From contig NZ_SMGK01000003.1 in the NCBI RefSeq assembly GCF_004339725.1, positions 1 to 64,000 on the forward strand: a DNA stretch of 64,000 nucleotides, written 5' to 3'. The translations under genes were made by a program, and so were the position numbers. Source of the stretch: Acidipila rosea (lineage in GTDB: Bacteria; Acidobacteriota; Terriglobia; Terriglobales; Acidobacteriaceae). The notes under the pieces are model-generated. The model saw only the letters and a list, made by a program, of their open reading frames with translations. It searched no databases and was not told the origin of the DNA. Shown piece by piece: positions 26,234 through 34,837 of this stretch. Each line of letters starts with the position of its first letter. Within the stretch, counting starts at the first letter, position 1.

Positions 26234-28105
26234 GTGCATCTGATTTCCCGTTTGCAGATTGCAGCTCTTCTTGCATGTGGCTCACTTCTGCCGCATGCCG
26301 TTGCCGAGTGTAAAGCCACGGCCGGTTCCGCACCCTGTATCGACAAAATCGATCCGCCGAACTGGTGGGCGACCATGCCCGAGCCCATGTTGCTGATCCA
26401 CGGCGAAAATCTTGGAGGCGCGAAGATTACCGTGGATGGCCGCCAGGTGTCGGTGGCCAGGACGCAGTTCTCTCCCAACGGCCACTGGGCATTTGTCTGG
26501 CTGCAGACCGCGGGAGCACCCGCGCAGACGCTTCACATTGCTGCTGCCTCGGCCACCGGCAAAGCTCGGGCCGATTTCCCTCTCGAGAAACGGAAACCCG
26601 CCTCCGCAGGCTTCAAGGGCTTCTCCTCTGCAGACGTCATGTACCTCGTCATGACGGACCGCTTCGCCGACGGCGATCCTTCCAACGACGACCCGGCAGC
26701 AGAGCGAGCCACGCCGCGCGGCTGGCACGGCGGCGACTTCAAGGGCATCGAGCAGCACCTTGATTATCTGCAGAAGCTCGGCATCACCACGCTCTGGACC
26801 ACTCCCGTCGACAGGAACATTCCGTCGCCGCAGTCCTACCACGGCTACGGCGCGACCGATATGTACGCGGTCGATCCCCACTTCGGCACCCTGGCCGATT
26901 ACCAGCAACTTGCCCGCTCACTGCATCAGCGCGGCATGAAGATCGTCTTCGATTCGGTCCCGAACCACGTTGGTCCGGCCAGTCCCTGGGTTCAGGATCC
27001 GCCGCTGCCGGACTGGTTCCACGGCACACTCGCGCATCACACCATAGCCAAGGGTGATTTCAAATCCATCCCTGATCCCCACTCCTCCTGGCAGGAGCGG
27101 CGCGACATCACTCAAGGCTGGTTCGCCAACACACTTCCAGACCTGAACCAGGAGAATCCCCTGGTCGCGAAATATCTCATCCAGAACGCCGTCTGGTGGA
27201 TTGAAACCGCTGACCTCGATGGTCTGCGGATCGATACCTTCCCCTATGTGAATCGCGCCTTCTGGCACGACTTTCACGCTCAGCTGCATGCGCTCTATCC
27301 GCAGCTCACCACTGTCGGTGAAGTCTTCAACGGCAACCCCACCATCACCTCCTATTTCGCCGGCGGAGTGGAACACGACGGCATCGACACAGGCCTCTAT
27401 ACGCCCTTCGACTTCCCCACCTACTTCGCTCTCAGGGCAGTACTCATCAAGGGCGAGCCGATGACGAAGCTTGAAGACATCCTGCGACAGGACGAACTCT
27501 ACCCTCATCCCGAGCGGCTCGTCACCTTCCTCGGCAACCATGACACCAGACGCTTTCTCAGCGAACCCGGCGCCACGCCCGCCGAGTTGAAGATGGCCTT
27601 CGGCCTGCTCGCAACCATGCGCGGCATGCCGCAAATCTACTCCGGCGATGAAATAGGCATGCTGGGCGGCGACGACCCGGAGAATCGTCACAACTTCCCC
27701 GGTGGCTTTGCCGACGGACAGCCAAGCGCCTTTGACGCGAAGACCCGCACCCCTGCCCAGCAGGAAATGCTCACCTGGGTAAGCACTCTCCTCGCCACTC
27801 GCAGCAGGCACCCAGCCCTCGAAACCGGCCAGCAGCAGGACATAGTCGATGAGGATGCAACGGCCTTCGCCTTTGTCCGTGCCGCGGATGTCTCTCACGG
27901 CTGCGATGGCAAGGAGCGTTTCCTGGTGGCCGTCAATAACGCAGGCAAGCCCCGCAACCTGAAAATCGAAACGGGGGACACTGCCCTGGCAGGCTGCTCG
28001 CGCCTCTCAGCAGTGATTGGCGCGAAGGCGGAATCGCCGATTGCGAATGGAAGTACCACTCTGGACCTTGGCCCGAAGCAGATAGTCCTCTACTCCGTGC
28101 GCTAG
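26234..28105 (+). CDS. Secreted GH13 alpha-amylase/cyclomaltodextrinase-like enzyme
   Basis: A 623-residue exported enzyme starting at a GTG. Signal peptide residues 1-24; an N-terminal Ig-like domain of cyclomaltodextrinase type (about 30-125, IDPPNWWATMPEP and LLIHGENLGGA); then the GH13 barrel (YLVMTDRFADGDPSND; YHGYGATDMYAVDPHFG; SVPNHVGP). The catalytic residues are in place: nucleophile Asp334 (GLRIDTF), acid/base Glu363 (TVGEVFN), transition-state Asp437 (LGNHDTRR). A C-terminal beta domain closes the chain. It should hydrolyse maltodextrins or cyclodextrins in the periplasm. It follows the TonB receptor and has a close N-truncated paralogue at 37933. Confidence 0.93.
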   Translation: MHLISRLQIAALLACGSLLPHAVAECKATAGSAPCIDKIDPPNWWATMPEPMLLIHGENLGGAKITVDGRQVSVARTQFSPNGHWAFVWLQTAGAPAQTLHIAAASATGKARADFPLEKRKPASAGFKGFSSADVMYLVMTDRFADGDPSNDDPAAERATPRGWHGGDFKGIEQHLDYLQKLGITTLWTTPVDRNIPSPQSYHGYGATDMYAVDPHFGTLADYQQLARSLHQRGMKIVFDSVPNHVGPASPWVQDPPLPDWFHGTLAHHTIAKGDFKSIPDPHSSWQERRDITQGWFANTLPDLNQENPLVAKYLIQNAVWWIETADLDGLRIDTFPYVNRAFWHDFHAQLHALYPQLTTVGEVFNGNPTITSYFAGGVEHDGIDTGLYTPFDFPTYFALRAVLIKGEPMTKLEDILRQDELYPHPERLVTFLGNHDTRRFLSEPGATPAELKMAFGLLATMRGMPQIYSGDEIGMLGGDDPENRHNFPGGFADGQPSAFDAKTRTPAQQEMLTWVSTLLATRSRHPALETGQQQDIVDEDATAFAFVRAADVSHGCDGKERFLVAVNNAGKPRNLKIETGDTALAGCSRLSAVIGAKAESPIANGSTTLDLGPKQIVLYSVR

Positions 28106-28119
28106 GCTTGCAGGTCTTC

Positions 28120-28150
28120 TCAGGCGGCCACGCGGCCGCCTGAGATTTTT
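28120..28150 (+). terminator. Intrinsic terminator after GH13
   Basis: Perfect arms TCAGGCGGCC (28120-28129) and GGCCGCCTGA (28134-28143), loop ACGC, followed by GATTTTTTC on the plus strand. It also marks the boundary with the convergent DUF167 gene. Confidence 0.85.
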
Positions 28151-28441
28151 TCAGATCACAACACGCACGCGCTTTTGATGAGATGTGTGGCCCAGCATAA
28201 CCTCGACATTTCGCTTCGGCACATCCAGATACTCCGCCAGCACAGCGCAGACCTCATCATTCGCCTTGCCCTTTTCCGGCGGCGCAGCGACCTTGATCTT
28301 CAATGCGCCGTTCGCCATCCTCTCGGCGACTCCGCTCACAGGCGCTCGCGGTATCACCTTGATCTCAAGGATCAGTGAGCCCTCCCGCACCAGCCTGGCG
28401 CGTAACTCGGCTGAATTCTCAGCGGACTTGAACCTGCTCAT
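28151..28441 (-). CDS. DUF167 family protein (YggU-like)
   Basis: A 96-residue cytoplasmic protein of the DUF167/YggU type, with the family's ILEIKVIPRAPVSGV start, LKIKVAAPPEKGKAN centre and ending VEVMLGHTSHQKRVRVV. The ATG at 28441 follows AAAGGAACA and gives the usual length (about 100 residues); an upstream ATG at 28546 would add a Pro/Gln-rich tail. The family has an alpha/beta fold and no established function. Confidence 0.88.
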   Translation of the reverse strand: MSRFKSAENSAELRARLVREGSLILEIKVIPRAPVSGVAERMANGALKIKVAAPPEKGKANDEVCAVLAEYLDVPKRNVEVMLGHTSHQKRVRVVI

Positions 28442-28591
28442 CTCATGTTCCTTTCCCTGAATCGTCTCACGAGGGGGTTCACACCTTTCGTCAGGGAACC
28501 GGCGAGCCTGCGGTTGCGTATTTTGAATAGCAGCCATGGCTTCCACTGAAAAATGGCTGCCGGGCTGCTTGCGCCTGGAGGTTGCCGCGAA

Positions 28592-28783
28592 ATGATGAAA
28601 TTTCTGCTTCTATGTCTCCTTCTGTTCTTCTGCTGGCCATTGGCTCTGGTCGCAGTCGTGCTCTATCCCATCGTATGGCTGCTGTTGCTACCGTTCCGGC
28701 TTGTCGGAATCGCGGTCCATGGAGTCCTTGAGCTGGTTGCTGCCATCATCCTGCTGCCTGCTCGTATGATCCGGGCCATCTGA
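28592..28783 (+). CDS. Small membrane protein
   Basis: A 63-residue protein that is almost entirely hydrophobic, with two predicted membrane segments (LLLCLLLFFCWPLALVAVVL; IVWLLLLPFRLVGIAVHGVL) and a short basic end (RMIRAI). The ATG at 28592 follows GGAGGTTGCC. It resembles unnamed small inner-membrane proteins found in many Acidobacteriota. No role recognised. Confidence 0.6.
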   Translation: MMKFLLLCLLLFFCWPLALVAVVLYPIVWLLLLPFRLVGIAVHGVLELVAAIILLPARMIRAI

Positions 28784-28802
28784 GCTTCGCGCATGGCTGG
28801 GC

Positions 28803-29666
28803 TCAGAATGGCATCCGCACCGTAAAGATGAGCCCGTGGTTGAAGGTGTGGAACTGCGAGGTCGCAATCTGGATACCTGACCCGACCACCAGCGCAATAC
28901 GATTGTGCAACGGGAAGCGTCCGATCAGACCCGGCGTAGCGAAGTTCTGCATCTTGCCATCATTCGCCCCGCCGTTGAACCAGGTCGAGTTGAACTCAAG
29001 CTCCGGCCAAAGATAAACGCCCGCGTGATACTGGAGTGCCGTGTTCCAGGTGACCGGACGACCGATCGTATCGACATTATGGACCGGCAACGCCGCCCCT
29101 AGGGTAGATTGGACATCCCACCGTCCGTATCCTTTCCCTGCGGCAATCGTCGGACTCACAATCGCATCCGTCGCACCATTCTTGTAGCTGCCGGTCGGAA
29201 TACTGCCTGCGAGAAACGCCGTCACAATGCCGTTACTGTGCTGTTCATTGCTCGCATAGAAGCGGTACTTCATCAGGAAGCTTTCGTCTCCGGCTCCATC
29301 CTTCACCGTCGGCGAGTTGTGCTGCAGATACGGCGGCACATTGACGATAAATTCCAGGCGACGCTGCGGAATCAGTTCCAGCCCCTTGCCGTTGTCATAG
29401 TTCCAGGTCGTCGTCCCGTTAGGCTGGATCTGCCGCAGCACATCCGCGCGAAGCTCCTGCTCCAGGCGAGGCGTAATCGTGACCAGAGGCGTGACCCAGT
29501 GAGGCTGCTCGGCCTGCGTCTTGATAACCCGCTGCTGCCAATGATCCAGAAAGGCCGTCTGCGCAGACAGGGCCTGCACACAGGCACACCCCAGGAATCC
29601 CAGCAAGAGAGGAACGTACGTTTTTATCCGCATCAAGTCGATAATATAGGACGATTTAATCTTCAT
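28803..29666 (-). CDS. Outer-membrane beta-barrel protein, MetA/phenol-transporter-like
   Basis: A 287-residue protein with a signal peptide (RIKTYVPLLLGFLGCACVQALSAQ) after a short leader; translation could also start at 29633. The mature chain is a run of amphipathic strands with aromatic girdles (LEFIVNVPPYLQHNSP; FLMKYRFYASNEQH; FLAGSIPTGSY; VYLWPELEFNSTWF; VVGSGIQIATSQFHTFNHGLIFTVR) ending in Phe, as in outer-membrane barrels. It resembles MetA-pathway-of-phenol-degradation-type proteins. Pore or adhesion role unknown. Confidence 0.65.
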   Translation of the reverse strand: MKIKSSYIIDLMRIKTYVPLLLGFLGCACVQALSAQTAFLDHWQQRVIKTQAEQPHWVTPLVTITPRLEQELRADVLRQIQPNGTTTWNYDNGKGLELIPQRRLEFIVNVPPYLQHNSPTVKDGAGDESFLMKYRFYASNEQHSNGIVTAFLAGSIPTGSYKNGATDAIVSPTIAAGKGYGRWDVQSTLGAALPVHNVDTIGRPVTWNTALQYHAGVYLWPELEFNSTWFNGGANDGKMQNFATPGLIGRFPLHNRIALVVGSGIQIATSQFHTFNHGLIFTVRMPF

Positions 29667-29814
29667 CTAATGAGGCCCGACTCACCCCTCGCTGCACGCC
29701 TCATCACGGCTGTTTATCGCATCGATGGAGCGCATTGATGCCCGTGTTTAACGGCGTAAAATGTTTCCAGCAGCGTGCTATCGCCACGCGGTTCGGATAA
29801 AAGGATTTTCCACC

Positions 29815-30300
29815 ATGAGTGAATCGAACGAGGAAGAAGAGAAGCGCCAGCCAATATTCGGGCGATTCTCCCGACGGTCGTTTCTATCGCAGCTCGGCGC
29901 AGCCGGAATTGCTGCGACCACGGCGCCGCTGGCTCACGCCATGGACGGAGCTGCGCAGGCTGAGCCGGCAACCTCAGCCCCGGCGGCTGCTCCCGGCACC
30001 GTCCCCGTCACTCTCAGCGTCAACGGCAAGGCGCATAAGCTGCACCTCGAACCTCGCGTGACTCTGCTCGATGCGCTGCGTGAGAACCTTGCGATGCCCG
30101 GAACCAAAAAGGGCTGCGACCACGGACAATGCGGCATCTTCCTCGACCATCCGGACACCAACCTGAATCCGCTCGGCGCGCGCGGCGTCGGCGAGGTCGG
30201 ATTGACCGGCGTAGCCTCGGCGCTCACCATGGCCGTCCATCACGCGACTGGCGTGCGCGTACGCAATCTGCCGATCCGTATCGAGGACCTGCTTGCCTGA
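29815..30300 (+). pseudogene. Chimera of a molybdenum hydroxylase: PaoA-like N-terminus joined to PaoC-like C-terminus
   Basis: A 161-residue in-frame fusion. Residues 1-42 are a Tat signal (SRRSFLSQLGAA) and residues 62-107 the ferredoxin part of the 2Fe-2S subunit of a xanthine-dehydrogenase-type enzyme, down to KKGCDHGQCG with Cys101 and Cys106. At about 30130-30136 the sequence switches to the last 55 residues of the molybdopterin subunit: NPLGARGVGEVGLTGVASAL, then HATGVRVRNLPI. Missing are the rest of the FeS subunit, all of the FAD subunit and nearly all of the catalytic subunit. The third and fourth Cys of the first cluster are absent, so it cannot bind the cluster normally. An AAGGA site precedes the ATG. 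Confidence 0.8.
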
Positions 30301-31345
30301 ACTACGGCAAATGCTTGCTCTCTGGCGCGCTGCGAAAGCGCGCGGAGAGGACATCTGTGTAGCTACCGTCGTTGGAGTGTCCGGCTCGGCCTATCGCAAG
30401 CCGGGCACGCGCATGCTTATCACCAGCGGCGGCAGTCGCTCCGGCACCATCAGCGGCGGATGCCTGGAGTCAGAAGTCGGCAAACGGGCCTGGTGGCTTA
30501 CCTCACATGGGGCAGCGTTAGAGAGCTACAACAGCTTCTTCGATGAGGACACGCAGACCATGCAGGGGCTCGGCTGCGGCGGCACGGTCACGCTGCTGCT
30601 CGAGCGCGGCCCTGCAGCGGATGCCGCGATGCTGGCTCTCGCCTGTGCAGTCGAGCTCAGGAACCCCGTCGTGCTGGTCTATTCGCTGCATCCTTCTCCA
30701 GGCTTGCTCCACTGCGAGAGCGCCACCCATGACGTCTTCTTCAGCACAGAATATTTTCGCGGCGTGGAGACTGCGTTCGCCGAGCGCCGTTCTTTCACCG
30801 TCGAGGAGCCGGGACGCAAGCTGTTCATTGAATACCTCGCACCGCCACCCGCCGTCTGGATTTTCGGCGCAGGTGACGATGCCATGCCGCTCGCCGAGCT
30901 GGCGAACTCGCTCGACTGGCATGTGACCGTAGCCGATGGGCGGTCGCATCTGGCGCGCGCAGAGCGCTTTCCATCGGCACGGGTGCTTACGCTCGACCTC
31001 ACCCAGCTCGATCTCACAATCAAGCCGGAGGATGCCGCCGTCGTCATGACTCACAGCTACGAACAGGACCGCAGACTCCTGCCGGCGCTGCTCTCCGTCG
31101 CCCCGCGATATCTCGGCGTGCTCGGACCACGCAAACGCACAGCGCAACTCATCCGCGAAGCTGCCGCAAAACTTGGCCTTGCGGAAGCAGACTGCATGAC
31201 CCGGCTGCACTCGCCCGCAGGTCTCAATCTCGGCGGCGCATCCCCCGCCGCTGTTGCCCTCTCGATCGTCGCGGAAATGCAGTCTCACTTTGCCGGGCGT
31301 GCCGCGGCATTCTCGCGGAACAGCGCGGAAGCAATCTGTGTTTGA
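30293..31345 (+). CDS. XdhC/CoxI-family molybdenum-cofactor insertion protein
   Basis: A 350-residue protein from a TTG that overlaps the stop of the preceding chimera. The N-terminal XdhC domain shows VATVVGVSGSAYRKPGTRM and SGGCLESEV; the C-terminal NAD-binding Rossmann part has VWIFGAGDDAMPLAEL and LGVLGPRKRTAQLI. Family members bind the molybdenum cofactor, help its sulfuration and deliver it to xanthine dehydrogenase-type enzymes. Here its natural substrate enzyme has been deleted from the locus, so it either serves another hydroxylase in the genome or is a relic. Confidence 0.9.
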   Translation: MPELRQMLALWRAAKARGEDICVATVVGVSGSAYRKPGTRMLITSGGSRSGTISGGCLESEVGKRAWWLTSHGAALESYNSFFDEDTQTMQGLGCGGTVTLLLERGPAADAAMLALACAVELRNPVVLVYSLHPSPGLLHCESATHDVFFSTEYFRGVETAFAERRSFTVEEPGRKLFIEYLAPPPAVWIFGAGDDAMPLAELANSLDWHVTVADGRSHLARAERFPSARVLTLDLTQLDLTIKPEDAAVVMTHSYEQDRRLLPALLSVAPRYLGVLGPRKRTAQLIREAAAKLGLAEADCMTRLHSPAGLNLGGASPAAVALSIVAEMQSHFAGRAAAFSRNSAEAICV

Positions 31346-31922
31346 AGACTCCTGCGCTGCTTTGATCCTTGCTGCCGGCGCCTCAAAGCGCCTCGGCCAT
31401 CCCAAACAGCTTCTCCGTCTCAACGGCGAAACGCTGCTCCATCGAGCCGCCCGGCTGGCGACTGAAGCAGGCTGCTCTCCGGTCGTGGTGGTGCTCGGAT
31501 ACGAGGCCGAGATGCTCATCCCCGATCTCGAAGGACTCAATGTTCAGCGGGTGATCAATCAGAACTGGCAGCAGGGCATGGGCTCCTCACTCGCCTGTGG
31601 GATTGCGGCCATTGAAGATGCTCAGGATGCACTGTTGATGGTCTGCGATCAGGTCCGGCTGACGCGTGCGGACCTTACTCATCTGCTCGATCTTCACCGG
31701 CGCTCGGCTGCCTCGCTCACGGTTTCCAGCTACGCCGGCAGGCTGGGAGTTCCTGCTGTTTTTTCGCGCAGCTACTTTCCCTCACTTGCCGCGCTCAGTG
31801 GAGATCGCGGCGCGCGCGACATAATCGAGCGCAACCGCAGTCGCGCCGCGATCTATGACTTTCCCGATGGTGCGGAAGATGTGGATAACGCTGCAGACTG
31901 GCAGCGGCTCGCGGACCCGTGA
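31338..31922 (+). CDS. MocA-like molybdenum cofactor nucleotidyltransferase
   Basis: A 194-residue protein of the MobA/MocA glycosyltransferase-A fold. It starts at a GTG overlapping the XdhC stop by 8 bp, and opens with ALILAAGASKRLGHPKQLL, the nucleotide-binding signature, followed by VVVVLGYEAEM, NWQQGMGSSLACGI and MVCDQVRL (metal-binding acidic residue). MocA adds CMP to molybdopterin to make the dinucleotide form used by CoxL/PaoC-type enzymes. Coupling with XdhC supports this. The longer frame to 31254 is inside XdhC and unlikely. Confidence 0.88.
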   Translation: MFEDSCAALILAAGASKRLGHPKQLLRLNGETLLHRAARLATEAGCSPVVVVLGYEAEMLIPDLEGLNVQRVINQNWQQGMGSSLACGIAAIEDAQDALLMVCDQVRLTRADLTHLLDLHRRSAASLTVSSYAGRLGVPAVFSRSYFPSLAALSGDRGARDIIERNRSRAAIYDFPDGAEDVDNAADWQRLADP

Positions 31923-31943
31923 GATTACGACACCCTGGATGCT

Positions 31944-31981
31944 GAAAGGGGCATCGGTCATCCCGATGCCCCTTTCATTTT
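31944..31981 (+). terminator. Intrinsic terminator between mocA-like gene and gyrA
   Basis: Arms GAAAGGGGCATCGG (31944-31957) and CCGATGCCCCTTTC (31963-31976) pair perfectly with a 5-base loop and are followed by ATTTTCT. It ends plus-strand transcription; gyrA converges from the other side. Confidence 0.85.
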
Positions 31982-31992
31982 CTCCTGCTGGA

Positions 31993-34608
31993 TTACTGCA
32001 GCAGCGTCCCGTTCTCCGGCTCGACCTTTGCCTCTTCCGGAGGAATGACTACTGCCGCCGCGACCTTGTCATCTTCCTCAAGGTTCAGCAGCTTGACGCC
32101 CTGGGTGGAGCGGCCCGCTGCGCGAACGGTCTTGGTATCGATGCGGATGATCTTGCCATACTGACTGATCACCATCAGCTCCGATGTTTCATCGACCAGC
32201 TGGATGGCAGTGACCTTGCCATTGCGCGACGTGGTCTTCACGTTGATGACCCCCTTGCCACCGCGCGTCTGCAGACGATATTCGTCCACATCCGTGCGCT
32301 TGCCAAAGCCGTTCGCGGTGACGGACAGAATCAGGCAGGCGCAGTTCGCACCCTCCGTATCGAGCTTGCGCTCCTTGGGAGTCGCAGCCAGCCCGACCAC
32401 GTAGTCATTCTTGCCCAGATCGATGCCGCGCACGCCATAGGCCGGGCGCCCCATCGAGCGAACGTCGTTTTCGTCAAAGCGGATAGCCATGCCTTCGTGC
32501 GTCGCCAGGAAGACGACCTGGCTGCCATCCGTTAGGCGAACGCCGATCAACTCATCATCGTCGTCGATGCCGATAGCGATGATGCCACGCGCCATGACAT
32601 TTGAAAAGTCCTTGAGCGGAGTCTTCTTCACCGTGCCGTTGCGCGTCGCGAAGAAGAGGAACTTACCCTCTTCCGTCAGGTTGCGAACCGGCAGGATGTT
32701 GCGAACGGTCTCGCCCGGCTGCAGGTTCAGCAGGCTCGCCATCGACTTGCCCTTGCCCGCTGCGCCGACGTCCGGCACCTCGTAAACCTTGAGCCAGTAG
32801 ACACGACCCTTGTTCGTGAAGCAGAGCAGGTAAGCATGGGTTGAGTCGACAATCAGCTGCTGCACGAAGTCTTCCTCGCGCGTCTTCATGCCGAGTCGTC
32901 CCGTGCCGCCGCGCCGCTGCTGGCGATAGATGGAGATCGGTGTCCGCTTCAAATATCCGGAGTGCGAAACCGTGACCGCAACCTGCTCATCGGCAATCAG
33001 ATCTTCCAGCTGCAGCTCTGCCGTTTCGTCGAGGATCTGCGTACGGCGCTCATCGCCGTAATCCTTGCGGACCTGCTCCAGCTCCTTGACGATCACCGAG
33101 CGCAGCTTCTTCTCTGAAGCGAGAATCGACTCGTACTCGGCAATGCGCTCGCGGACTTCACCAAGCTCCTTCAGCAGCTCGTCGATCGAGAGCTGCGTCA
33201 GGCGATACAGTTGCAGTTCGAGAACGGCATCGATCTGGCGATAGCTCATGCCCGGCTCGACCATGAGGTTGGTCGTGTCCTTGTCGAGCTTGATGATGAT
33301 TTCCGTCCCCAGCGACCAGGTGCGGAGGTTCTCGCGCGCTTCAGCCCTTGAGCCTGATCCACGAATGATGCGGATGACCGTATCGAGATTGTCGAGCGCA
33401 ATCTTGTAGCCTTCGAGGATGTGTTCCCGCTCGCGCGCTTTGCGCAGCAGGAAGGCCGTGCGCCGGCGCACCACATCGACGCGGTGGTCGATGAAGTGGC
33501 GAATCGCATCCGCCAGCGGTAGCTCACGCGGCTGGCCGTTGACCACGGCCAGGAAGATCATCGAGAAACTCTCCTGCATCTGGGTGTGCTTGTAGAGCTG
33601 GTTGAGCACGATCTGCGCTTCCGCACCGCGCTTCAACTCGATGACAATGCGCATCCCGTCGCGATCGCTCTCATCGCGCACGTCTGAGATGTCGTCGATA
33701 ATCTTTTCATTCACCAGGTCGGCGATGCGCTCAATCAGCTTCGACTTGTTCACCTGGTAGGGAATTTCATTGACGATGATGGCCGAGCGTCCCTGCGTGA
33801 TCTGCTCGATGGCGCACTTGGCGCGCATCAGGAAACGACCGCGGCCCGTCTTGTACGCATTGGCAATGCCGCTGCGGCCATAGATGAATCCGCCCGTTGG
33901 GAAATCCGGACCCTGCACATGCTTGAGCACTTCGAGCAGTCCCGCGTTCGGGTCGTTCACCATCTCAATGGCAGCGTTGATGACCTCTGTCAGATTGTGC
34001 GGCGGGATGTTCGTCGCCATGCCAACCGCGATGCCATTCGATCCGTTGACTATGAGGTTCGGAATGCGCGTCGGCAGCACCGAAGGCTCAAAAGTCGACT
34101 CGTCGTAGTTCGGAACGAAGTCGACCGTCTCCTGGTCAATATCCGCCAGCAATTCACCGGCAATGCGCATCATGCGGCATTCGGTGTAACGCATGGCAGC
34201 CGGGGGATCCCCATCGACCGAGCCGAAGTTGCCCTGGCCGTCGACCATCGGGTACCGCAGGCTGAACGGCTGCGACAAACGCACCAGCGTGTCATAGATC
34301 GACGCATCGCCATGGGGATGGTACACACCCATCGTCTGTCCAACGACCTTCGCGCACTTCGTATATTTCTTGTTGTGCTGCAGGCCCATCTCGTGCAGCG
34401 TGTAGAGCACACGGCGATGCACGGGCTTGAGTCCGTCGCGCACGTCAGGCAACGCGCGCCCGATGATGACCGACATCGAGTAGTCCAGATACGACCGGCG
34501 CATCTCGTCTTCAATGTTGATGGGGACGATGCTTGCTGCGCCGATGGGGCCGCCCGGGCCGTCGCCGCCGTTGCCAAGGGGGAGTTGTGGGTTCTGTTCG
34601 TCTGCCAT
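31993..34608 (-). CDS. gyrA: DNA gyrase subunit A
   Basis: An 871-residue GyrA, full length for the family. The start at 34608 (MADEQN) is preferred to an ATG at 34653. The breakage-reunion domain holds the YSMSVIIGRALPDVRDGLKP start, the active-site Tyr141 (AAMRYTECRM), the HPHGDASIYDTL quinolone-resistance region, and a long coiled coil. The C-terminal wrapping domain has the GyrA-box QRRGGTGRLG and six blades. With GyrB it introduces negative supercoils. The residue matching E. coli Ser83 is Ala102, a natural variant also present in mycobacteria. Confidence 0.97.
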   Translation of the reverse strand: MADEQNPQLPLGNGGDGPGGPIGAASIVPINIEDEMRRSYLDYSMSVIIGRALPDVRDGLKPVHRRVLYTLHEMGLQHNKKYTKCAKVVGQTMGVYHPHGDASIYDTLVRLSQPFSLRYPMVDGQGNFGSVDGDPPAAMRYTECRMMRIAGELLADIDQETVDFVPNYDESTFEPSVLPTRIPNLIVNGSNGIAVGMATNIPPHNLTEVINAAIEMVNDPNAGLLEVLKHVQGPDFPTGGFIYGRSGIANAYKTGRGRFLMRAKCAIEQITQGRSAIIVNEIPYQVNKSKLIERIADLVNEKIIDDISDVRDESDRDGMRIVIELKRGAEAQIVLNQLYKHTQMQESFSMIFLAVVNGQPRELPLADAIRHFIDHRVDVVRRRTAFLLRKAREREHILEGYKIALDNLDTVIRIIRGSGSRAEARENLRTWSLGTEIIIKLDKDTTNLMVEPGMSYRQIDAVLELQLYRLTQLSIDELLKELGEVRERIAEYESILASEKKLRSVIVKELEQVRKDYGDERRTQILDETAELQLEDLIADEQVAVTVSHSGYLKRTPISIYRQQRRGGTGRLGMKTREEDFVQQLIVDSTHAYLLCFTNKGRVYWLKVYEVPDVGAAGKGKSMASLLNLQPGETVRNILPVRNLTEEGKFLFFATRNGTVKKTPLKDFSNVMARGIIAIGIDDDDELIGVRLTDGSQVVFLATHEGMAIRFDENDVRSMGRPAYGVRGIDLGKNDYVVGLAATPKERKLDTEGANCACLILSVTANGFGKRTDVDEYRLQTRGGKGVINVKTTSRNGKVTAIQLVDETSELMVISQYGKIIRIDTKTVRAAGRSTQGVKLLNLEEDDKVAAAVVIPPEEAKVEPENGTLLQ

Positions 34609-34837
34609 AAAATTACTTAACTCTATGATACTGAAATAGTTAGCCCATAACAACCGCCATTAGCCCATTAGACTCAGCGACTTGCGGAGAGGCATTTTCC
34701 GCCTTCGGAAAATTCTCGTCCTACCGCCGCTGGCAAACCCCCATTCTTGCGATCAAAAGCATTTCCCAGGACACCCCGGCACGTTCGTTGGCATCGTAAT
34801 TAATAGGAAAGATGCCAACCAGGCTGTGAGGGAACGA

